From: Pelecanus crispus
Lineage: Eukaryota; Chordata; Aves; Pelecaniformes; Pelecanidae
NCBI RefSeq assembly: GCF_030463565.1
Contig: NC_134651.1
Coordinates: 10,986,734-11,050,733, forward strand
Direction: 5' to 3'
Length of the DNA stretch: 64,000 nt
The notes under the pieces were generated by a model, which was not told the origin of the DNA, made no database searches, and saw only the letters and a program-made list of their open reading frames with translations. Below are positions 55,396-64,000 of the stretch, in pieces. The position numbers and the translations under genes are program-made. Within the stretch, counting starts at the first letter, position 1. The number at the start of each line of letters is the position of its first letter.

Positions 55396-58251
55396 ATCAG
55401 TTTTGTTTGTTCACTCCCTTATTTTTTGCTCACACAATTATTTTTTCATTTCAAGCCGTGAGGTCTGTTAGAGCTCATGTAATAAGTCCATCCAGTGGAA
55501 GATGGAGAGTCATCCACTCAATTTGTACAGTGACTTCTCATAAAAGATATTTTGGGTTCGGTCTCTTCAGTTTTAAAACAAATGCACTTCTTTGGCATGA
55601 CTGTGGATTCTGTGGGGAATTCTGATTCTCTGTGACGCACTTTGAACTGAAACAAGGTGAGTAGTTTGCTGTGTGAAACCAGTAGTTTAATGCCTGATCT
55701 TCAACCTGCAGATCAGCACTATCAGTATTCATGGCAGAAAAGAATCGCTATCAGCTTTATAATCCCTGCTGTTGCACACTGGTAGGAGTTATGCCTTTGG
55801 AGCTTATGTCTGGGTTTTCACTGAGCAGCAGATTGAAACCAGTTCAGGAACAGCGGTAATCCTAGTATTCACTGTAGCAAGATGCCTTACCCAGAGAGGA
55901 AAACCTTCGCTCTTTCCTCCTTAAAGCAGCCTTCTTATTTTAGAATGCAGTGGCAGCATTGTGTTATTAATTGCATTTTACCAAATTAACTTCACTTAAA
56001 TCTTAATTAAAACTGTGGAAGCTGAATTATACCAATGCAGTCCTGTAAACACAACAGAATTAGGAGTTGTGTGTGAGTAGCTGGTCACAGAATTGAACAT
56101 GTCTATCCTTATTGTTTTTTTAAGAATATTTGAGGAATTTGTATATTGGATTTGGTAGAGCTCTGTCTATATGACAGTGGCCATGCAGTGTTGGAATTTC
56201 TAATTCTGTAGCCACCTAGACCCATTTTATCCTCAGAGCTGATATTCCTAAATTAGGAGCAATTATCTTGCTGGCTGAGAGACCTGAGAAAACAAGAAAG
56301 GAAATGGGTTCTTATATCTTATCAAATGCCAGTGTTCATCGTTAATTCTCCCCATTTTCTGTTGTCAGGTGCTTGCACATCTCTCTCCCATGGCTAGTTA
56401 CACTATGTGAACGTAGCATTAGGGGATGATTGGAATTGTTGAGTGCAATTAAAAGGTCATGTCTGAATTACAGGAAAAATCCAATAGGCCACGCATACTA
56501 AAGCTGAGGAATTTTTCATATGTCAGTTAAAATATATATTTTGTCTCATCGTCACAGATGGAATGAGCAAGAGAGAGCACATAAAATCCAGGCAGCTGTA
56601 AAATGTCCATCAGGTGGCCCTGTATCTCAGCAGTATCATGAACAGAGGTTTCGTTCAGACATATTTTCATGCCCCAGGCTCCTAGTTCCAATTATCTGTA
56701 TCAGAAAGAATGCAATTTTTCTGGTGCAGGACTAGCTGTTATTTTTTATGTTCATGAAATTATCTTTAGAGCATTATTTATACACCTTGCTCATAATAAG
56801 TCACCAGCAAACTTTTTACGCTCTATTGATAGAGCTTAATATTTAAAACCGATTGCACAGATGTGGTGTTTTTATCGACAGTGTTACAAATGCAGAGGAA
56901 ACGCTGAATGTTAAGCCTACTAAGCCTTTCCTGGCAATCCCAGCCCCTGATTTGGAGGCCATAAAAGCCCAGTGGCAAAACCCCTGCCATCTGCTGGCCA
57001 AGGAGAAAAGCACTCGTTCAGCTCTGCGGTCTGCTGGTTCCAGCAATAGGAGAAACTGGTAGTTTTGCAGAGCAATTCAGCAGCAGATCTGAAACAGGCC
57101 CGGTCAGTAGCTTGCTGACAGCATATTTTTCCATCAGAAAGTGCTGTTTTGTTATAATTAAAACTTTCCATGGGAACACGTCAATGAGAATTTGAAATGT
57201 TCCATTCTAAAAATATCAGAAAGTTCTGTTTCAAAAGTTTTAGACTGGAACACTTTGATTTTTATTCCAGAATGATTTTTTTTAAAAGTAATTATTTTTG
57301 TACATTATAAAAACAAGAAGTCAAAATTGAAATCGTTGTCTTTGCGTTAAACATGAATGAAAACTCACATCATCGCTATAGCATGTGGTAAATTCAAGGC
57401 AGTCAAGAATCTAGGAATCTTGGCTTTTGTTACCCTGCTGTGACCACTCAGTCTATGTCTCACTACCTGTGGTCATGTACATATGCTCTCTAGGGAGAAT
57501 ATGTCAAGAGTGTGACTATCTTTTCATTCAGATGAGGGGGGTCGGAGATGGGAAGAAAACTTCGTTTTTCTCATCTTTGCATCTTTATTTCTTTTACTTT
57601 AATTTTGCATTAATTACTTAAATTCCTACAGTAATTTAAATAAACTATTTTGAGCTTATAATCCTTTTAATAATACAGCATACTCAGAGTTCCCAGCTGT
57701 AGCCAAAATTGTACCAGCCAATATTCAGAAAAAAAGAAAAGAAGCAAACAACTAAAAAGGCTTTCCTTTGCCTAGCTTTGTAAGTTTAGTACTTGTCATG
57801 TGCTAAAAAGGAAAGATGGACTTTGCATTTTATCCTGCAAGGAAAGGAATGAAAGAAAAAAAAAATGCAGGATTTGATTAGTGATAAATCCAGGAGTTAT
57901 TGGTTTTATATCTTTCCTTAAAATGGGGGTCCAGCTAAGTTATATGACTTCTTAAGGATTGGTAACTTTGTTTTCGGAAAGAAAGGAGGTACAGTGGTTC
58001 TGACTGTATATCACCAGTCATGACAGATAATTATCTACCTAATGTATGCCTATATGGCAGCCAATTACGCTGTGTTGAAAAAATGTTTAGATGCACATAA
58101 CCAGGCTGAATTTATACTCACAGGGACAGTTTCTAACTTTGGACTTCGTGACTTTTTAAATATAATTTTAATGTAGCTTTTAATGCAATTAGAAAAAAAT
58201 GAAGAAAAAGAAATTGCATGTGCAAAATCATAGTGATTCTCCCTCAACGTG
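55396..58251. other. Intergenic DNA, no gene recognised
   Basis: About 2.9 kb of AT-rich unique-looking sequence. One short open stretch at about 56853-57062 (+) has a fairly protein-like composition (LNVKPTKPFLAIPAPDLEAI) but no family was recognised and no start or splice signals make it a convincing exon. Poly(A)-rich tracts occur near 57855 and 58190-58210. Confidence 0.55.
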
Positions 58252-58517
58252 GAATCATAGAATCATAGAATGCTTTGGGTTGGAAGGGACCTTTAGAGGC
58301 CATCTAGCCCAGCCCCCTGCAGTGAGCAGGGACATCTCTAACCAGATCAGGTTGCTCAGAGCCCCGTCCAACCTGACCTTGAATGTTGCCAGGGATGGGG
58401 CCTCCACTACCTCTCTGGGCAACCTGTGCCAGTGCTTGACCACCTTCATTGTAAAAAATTTCTTCCTTATATCTAGTCTAAATCTATTCTTCTTTAGTTT
58501 AAATCCATTATTCCTTG
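58252..58517 (-). mobile_element. CR1 LINE 3' fragment, minus strand
   Basis: Closely matches the copy at 50722: same subfamily, same orientation and nearly the same 5' truncation point (near AAATCCATTATT). The plus strand starts with the inverted tail AATCATAGAATCATAGAATG. The 5' part of the element is missing. Confidence 0.92.
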
Positions 58518-59278
58518 GATTTTCCGAAGGGCTGAGTTCTGTTGCTCACAGTGCGGTTATCTGCCATGTGAGCTGGGGGAGTAACTGAGCGCAGCAGGTT
58601 GTTTGCCTCTGTAGGAACCAGGTACTGGAGAGGGGAAGCGTGCCTACACTGTCAGGGAATGTTTAGATTCAGGAAGTAAGAGTTCAGTTCTGTGATTTGT
58701 AGGGGACTGTCCTGTCATGACTAGAGACACCCTCCTGCACAGGTCCTTTGCTTTTACCTCCCCTCTCCAGTTCCTGTTGTTTTTTGCTCCTTGGCCATGC
58801 TATCTTTACCCACTTCTCCATCCCATTCACTCTGTTCCCATTTTTGCCACTAAGTTGCTGCTTGCTTTTGTTCTTTTCACCCTGTCCATATCATTCCACC
58901 CTGCCTCTGTGCTTTCCACTTCTGTGTCTTCTGAGCTTTCCTTGTAGCTATCTTCTGTTTTGAGATCCTCCTGGACCTTTTGTGCCAAGACCTCCTGATC
59001 CTGTTGATCCATCCGTTTCACATTCTCTAAGTAGTCTTAATCTATCCAGTTCTTCCTCACCAGTGAGGTGATGGCAATAGAAGGACACAGTAGTACACAA
59101 AGAAGGACACATTCCCAGCTGTTGAGTAATAGTCTTGATGCCACAGCAGTCCCAGCAGTTGGGATGAACAATTTCAGAGAATATCCTTTCTGTCTCTGTG
59201 GCTGTGTTGGAGGATACTTATACTGTGGTTTCAAGCAATGTGGTCTTTTACAGCAAAATCAGTGAAATGTTACCATTT
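58518..59278. other. Intergenic DNA, no gene recognised
   Basis: Unique-looking sequence between a CR1 and a solo LTR. No exon, RNA gene or tandem repeat was seen. Confidence 0.55.
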
Positions 59279-59848
59279 TGTCCTGGTTTCAGCTGGAATA
59301 GAGTTAATTTTCTTCCTAGTAGCTGGCATAGTGCTGTGTTTTGGATATAGTATGAGAATAATGTTGATAACACACTGATGTTTTAGTTGTTGCTAAGTAC
59401 TGCTTCTGCTAGTCAAGGACTTTTCCAGCTTCCCATGCTCTGCCAGGTGCACAAGAAACTGGGAGGGGGCACAGCCAGAAGAGTTGATCCCAACTGGCCC
59501 AAGGGCTATTCCATACCATATGACATCATGCTCAGTATAGAAACTGGGGGGGGGTTGGCCAGGCAGCAGCGACCGCTGCTCGGGAACTGTCTGGGTATCG
59601 GTTGGCAGGTGGTGAGCAATTGCGTTGTGCATCACTTGCTCTGTATATTATTATTATTATCATTATTATATTGTTATTATTATAATTACTATTTTATACT
59701 TTATTTCAATTATTAAACTGTTCTTATCTCAACCCAGGAGTTTTTCTCACTCTTACTCCTCCGATTCTCTCCCCCATCCCAGCAGGGCAGGGGGAGTGAG
59801 CGAGCGGCTGTGCGGTGCTTAGTCGCTGGCTGGGGCTAAACCACGACA
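59279..59848 (-). mobile_element. Solo ERVL-type LTR, copy 2, with target-site duplication
   Basis: A complete 570-bp LTR, TGTCCTGG...CCACGACA on the plus strand (TGTCGTGG...CCAGGACA in its own direction). It is flanked by a perfect 5-bp duplication CATTT at 59274-59278 and 59849-59853. It is very similar to copy 1 at 51803 but has short ATT repeats in place of the long GTT tract. No internal viral sequence remains, so it arose by LTR-LTR recombination after insertion. Confidence 0.93.
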
Positions 59849-59853
59849 CATTT

Positions 59854-60887
59854 GTAGCACCTTACCCTTTCAATAACCTTTTACGGGACTGAGAAGTGGT
59901 TCAAACTGGTGAACTGATCGGGCATTAAAGTATTTATTTATTGCTGGGTGCTTTTTCAGCTGAATAAGTTATTGGATCTGTACAGAGGGCAAACATTTTA
60001 ATTTGCCAGAAATATTTGGTGCTTTTTAGCTAATGTATCCCACCAAAAACTCAACCTTTGGAAGATTCCCAGAATAGAAAATTCAGTCCAGTCTCTAAAT
60101 TATGTGCAACCTAATAATGGAAGAAGGCAGACAAATTTTAGGTAACTCAAGTGTTTACAATTTTGTCATCTGTTCGGTAAGAACTGTGCACTTCTGCCAC
60201 ATGAAAATCTGTCAATCATAGTGCATCTACAGTATAGTTAACATAATACGCATAGGGAATAATAAAGCTGCTTTATTTAGGACTCTCTCAGCTGTCCTTG
60301 TTCAACAGGACAACCTGCTAGTGATAGACTGGTGGTAATATTAATTTGGTTAAAGAAATTGACAGGTAAAACAGGTTCCTTTATTTTATTTTGTTCTTTA
60401 AAAGATTCACTCCAGTAAATTAGAGAAATATTATTTCAGATATCTAAGAAAGGCATCCTTGCTCTACGTTGGCTTGCTTTTGTCTTAACCATATTTGGTT
60501 GAGATTCTTCATGTAATCTGCGAAATTCTTTGTGCCATTGTTTTAAACATAATACAGTGAGATTTGATGCAGTGATTCACTTCGTGCTTATAGCAACTTG
60601 AGGCAGATGAGATACAATTTTAACTTCTGCAGCAAAGGCTGTTGACTTGCCTGGTCCCTTTACTAGACTTGTTCTGAATCATTGGTGCCATTGCCTGATT
60701 TACATCTTTGCAAATATATGCAAATACAGAGTATTGCCATATGGTCTTAGGTCCCCAGAAGTGCTGGTGACCTACTTGAGTATCTTAGCTAACAGAATAG
60801 GAGCTTTTGTGTCTTCACATTTTATACATTTCAAAAGACAGTACTTTTCTATGTATAATTTTTGAAAAGGATCCTACAATGTTAGAA
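59854..60887 (-). other. KNG1 3'UTR and downstream region
   Basis: Sequence following the KNG1 stop codon on the minus strand. Candidate AATAAA signals on that strand are at 60385-60380 and 60277-60272, giving 3'UTRs of roughly 0.5-0.6 kb. The AT-rich remainder to the solo LTR shows no other gene. Confidence 0.55.
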
Positions 60888-63224
60888 TTACAGTAAAGCA
60901 TCTGAGAGATCAAGGTTTCTGTTTGGGGGAGGTGTTGAGTTTTCTGTTGCTGGATTGATATTTTCTACTGCAGAAGGCAAGAGATCCTCATCTGTGAATA
61001 CTCTGGGAAAGCTGGAAGGGGCTGGAAGGTCCATAATTCGTTTCCATGGTTTCCCAGGACATCTGGGGAGAGGAGATTCTGGGCGATCTGGCAACCCATT
61101 AAATAAAGAAATATCAGGAAGAATTAGTGGTTCTGCAGGTGTACTGGTTTCCTTTCTTGCAAGCCCTGGATTAACTAGCTCTGCTGTTTCAGCACTGGAC
61201 GATGGGAAGGTTTCGTTTTGATTAAAAACCCTTTCATTGGACTCCTCAGAAGATTTGGGGGTTGGGTGTTTATGTTTACCGTAATCACTGTGGCTTTTAT
61301 GCCCACACCTGTGGCCAGTTCTGTGCCCACAAGCAATTTCATGCCTATGCCTTTTGTCAGACTCATGATCCTTTCTGTGTTTATGCCTGTGTTTATGCCT
61401 GTGTTTATGCCTGTGTTCACCTTCGCTTTCTGGTTCCGGTCCACCATCTTGTCTTGTTTCTTTGCCAGGTCTTTGCCTTTCTTCTGCATTTGTGTCAGAG
61501 CATGAAATTTCATTTGGCTGGTCTAGTGCAGCAAAGCTTCGGAAAGGTGTGAATCCAGGAGGCCTTCTTAGAAGTAAAGTCTAAAAAACATTGCAATAAT
61601 AACCATATTTGTTACATGAACAAGAACAATAGCTTCAGATTTGGGAAATTCAGAAGTTGGCTCATTGCAGTGCATAAGTCATTTAGCAAAAATATGTTAT
61701 CAGATTTTTAAAGTAAACTAAATAATTATCTTTTCTATCTGATAAGCATGGAAACATAAACATCCTCCCAAATAACTGCAGAGTATTTTAGCAGTTATAT
61801 TTTAAAAGAACAATTTATATATCACTGAAATTCTGCCAGTTTAACATGGGAAAGATACTATAGAGAAAAACATGTGTACTGGTTTTAATTTATGAACAAT
61901 ACAGTTGATTTCTAGGACTAAATATCCCTGTGCTTGTTAGAGTATAACACTCCGATGTATAAAACCAATTTATGCTAAAGGCTAACACATCTCCGAGTAG
62001 TCTCAATGCCAGAATACACAAAATATCTGGGTCGTTCTGTTATATGAAGTGTTAACTATTTAATTTTTTGTTTCTAGATTTGACATATGCATTTCATGAG
62101 ACTGCTTAGAAATAGCAGATACAGGTTAAAGCTGATAATATAAAACATTCAGTTGTTATTGAGTAATCTCTATTTCCCCATCACTCTTCAACTGGAAGAC
62201 AAAGACTGAATGCATGGTGTACAGTCACTATCCAACATGGGTTTCATTTCTGTCTACCAAAGTGTCTGATCATTATCTAGCTGCCAATCAGAGTTGTTTG
62301 GGATGGAGCTAAGTTTGCAAGTTGATGTGGATACAATATTGTAGTGAAAACAAAGAGGAGAGACATTTATTAGTTGATACATAATGAATGAATAGGTAGT
62401 TATGAAGGTGCAGAGCACAGTAAAGTTATTGATTATGAATGCAAGTTAATCAATCTCACTTTATTCAGTGTATCTTCTCTTCTTCATTGGGGAACATGGG
62501 AGTCCCTGCGTTTATTAAAAAAAACCTGCAATCACCAGAACTAAAAAAAGTTCTGATAATGAAACAGATTTATATTCCATTCTGAAATTTTCAAACTGAC
62601 CCATGTTCAGGGCTAGTTAATCATGGAGCTGGGCAGGAAGGAAACTGAAGATCTTCCTGCAGAGATTGACAGCTTGTGGCAGGAGATCTGCTACTCTACT
62701 AATATGAAAAGATTCACAGATGTTTTTGAAGTCTGTGGGGTATAATTACTGCGTTGCCAAATACGTTTTTGTCTCAGTTTTGAAACCTAGTATGGATCAT
62801 AATTCAAAGGAGCTGATGGGGCTTTATACTTCAGAGCTTAACTGATAATGCCAAGGAGTGGTCAACAGGCAGAATGTTCTCTCTGTCCTGTTGCCTTTGT
62901 ATTTCTGGAATCACTGTGTTGTCCCTTGTCTCACCTTGTGGTGACACTGACTTTGATGCAACAAGTTGCTAAGGGTAGAGGGAGGAGTGTGGCCTTACTG
63001 AGGCTGTTAAAAGAACTGTGTGTTCCTTTATTTTTGGTACAGAATATGGGATAATTTGGAATGGATAAAGAATTTAATGACTGCCTTTGTGCTGTGCTCT
63101 ACTTATGATGATGGGTAATGAAGAGGAATCGTACCCTTGATGGTCCTATAGAGCAGTTAACCTGGGGTGAGATTTTATTCTCCCATGGGATCACGTGAAC
63201 TTGTGCTTTGCATGTAAATGGTAC
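60888..63224 (-). CDS. KNG1: Kininogen-1, last two coding exons (high-molecular-weight form); 5' part outside window
   Basis: Secreted plasma precursor of bradykinin-type kinins, a cysteine-protease inhibitor and contact-system cofactor. Exon 63224-63135 encodes 30 residues ending cystatin domain 3 (CKAQVHVIPWENKISPQVNC, aligning with the human AEVYVVPWEKKIYPTVNC region). The final exon 61580-60888 (230 aa plus TAA) follows after a 1.55-kb GT-AG phase-0 intron. It reads TLLLR, then the kinin RPPGFTPFR (61565-61539) preceded by Arg-Arg. Next come a short His-rich domain 5 with HRHKHRHKHRHKH and a Ser/Thr/Pro-rich linker. Domain 6 has LPDISLFNGLPDRPESPLPR, the conserved CPGKPWK and the end LDLSDALL, like human KCPGRPWK...FDLTDGLS. 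Position next to EIF4A2 agrees with human 3q27. A separate short-form (LMW) last exon was not identified. Earlier cystatin exons lie past 64000 or were not recognised. Confidence 0.93.
61380..61415 (-). repeat. 12-bp tandem repeat coding the His-rich stretch of KNG1
   Basis: Three identical copies of CACAGGCATAAA (minus strand) encode His-Arg-His-Lys three times, followed by HR. It is the core of domain 5, which in mammals binds zinc and anionic surfaces. The perfect DNA identity of the units suggests recent slippage, so repeat number may vary between individuals or species. Confidence 0.9.
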
Positions 63225-64000
63225 CTGTTGACAAAACAAAACTCAACACATTAAGGCAACAAAACATCAGACACAAAGGAAGAGTTGTGCATGAAAAATG
63301 ATGATTTTTTAAATCGTACTTTTAAATACAAATATACTTGGAACATTACCCAAATATCTATGAAATCCATCTTAGTGATGGAGACTTCTGTATTGGGACA
63401 CATCACTGCTTAGCTCTTTGAGGTTATAGTATGCCTGTGTGAATATTTTAATTCAACTTTGGATTGGAGATTGGATCGTGAAAAATTGGATTTTTCACCT
63501 CCAGCACTTTTTGAGCACTAACTCTTTAATCTTCATGATATTCCTAAGAATTTTCCTAATATTGTTTGTTGGTGGCATTTCTCCTACTAAAAAATGGGAA
63601 ATTAAGATAGAAAGGGATTTTATTCTGTTTAGTGCCTGCTGCACTAAAAGACTTTAATATCTCACTGGTAAGCACTGTTCATATGGTGGGAAAAGAGAGG
63701 GGAAATAAAGCCTCTCTTCCCCAACCAAATCCCTTGCAGGTGGTTTCTGGCCCTATCAGCATTACTTTCCAGCGTCTGGAACACATTTTCCTGGTATCAG
63801 CAGCATGCACTCCAGAAACATCATTCCTTTGCACACCAGTAACACCCCAATCTCCTTAGCCGCAAGTCCACAGTCAGGAGCATTGCAGCTATTTCATCTT
63901 GCAGCAGCCTCCTCCCCTCCTTTCTTTGATTCATTATTATCAGAAGAAAGTTCCTTTTGCTTTGCAGTGAGCACCAATCCTGCAGTTGGAGTCACTCAGT
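63225..64000 (-). other. KNG1 intron upstream of the penultimate exon seen
   Basis: The acceptor TTTGTCAACAG is at 63235-63225. The remaining 0.78 kb to the window edge was read on the minus strand for the preceding cystatin-3 exon (expected to encode a TTCSKES-like segment), and none was found. It is presumably intron. Confidence 0.6.

Noticed and set aside
51803-59848. The two similar LTRs as the ends of one provirus
   Set aside because: The right-hand LTR has its own perfect 5-bp duplication on both sides, and the 7 kb between holds satellites, CR1s and unique DNA rather than viral genes.
50722-59848. CR1 plus LTR pairs at 50.7/51.8 kb and 58.3/59.3 kb as a segmental duplication
   Set aside because: Spacing and orientation are similar (about 1.08 and 1.03 kb), but the sequence between CR1 and LTR is unrelated in the two places and the second LTR has its own target duplication.

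Overview
This is vertebrate nuclear DNA, almost certainly from a bird. Protein genes are split into short exons with GT-AG introns. The mobile elements are CR1 LINE 3' ends and ERVL-type solo LTRs of the kind common in birds. The gene order KNG1 - EIF4A2 - RFC4 is the conserved amniote block of human 3q27, read here in the opposite direction. The species cannot be named from sequence alone.

Layout. 1-7 kb is gene-poor flank; in human ADIPOQ lies on this side, but no exon of it was recognised. RFC4 (+) runs 7859-21105 as ten coding exons giving 365 aa, from a CpG-rich promoter with an E2F-type site. It faces EIF4A2 (-), 29420-22741, eleven coding exons giving 407 aa; the two genes are tail to tail with under 1 kb between poly(A) signals. 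EIF4A2 introns carry a C/D snoRNA recognisable as SNORD2 and three H/ACA snoRNA structures, one per intron, in the order expected for SNORA81, SNORA63 and SNORA4. A GC-rich promoter with a TATA box precedes EIF4A2. 30.4-38.9 kb is intergenic DNA without recognised genes.

38.9-55.4 kb is an unusual repeat complex in the EIF4A2-KNG1 interval. It holds about 4.4 kb of a 32-bp GC-rich minisatellite, about 4.8 kb of a degenerate 80-bp pyrimidine-rich satellite, about 2.1 kb of a degenerate ~270-bp tandem repeat, and a spacer with a CR1, a small promoter-like GC island and an ERVL LTR. The 80-bp satellite then returns in inverted, purine-rich orientation (52.6-55.4 kb), broken by an LTR that itself contains a CR1. 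None of the long open frames in this complex looks like a gene.

55.4-60.9 kb is intergenic sequence with one more CR1 and a solo LTR with a perfect 5-bp target duplication. The window ends with the last two coding exons of KNG1 (-), 63224-60888: the end of cystatin domain 3, the kinin peptide RPPGFTPFR, a short His-rich domain 5, and domain 6 with a conserved C-terminal Cys motif.

RFC4 is a clamp-loader subunit and EIF4A2 a translation-initiation helicase that also hosts snoRNAs, so both are housekeeping genes with CpG-rich promoters. KNG1 is expected to be a secreted, liver-type gene. They share location, not a pathway.
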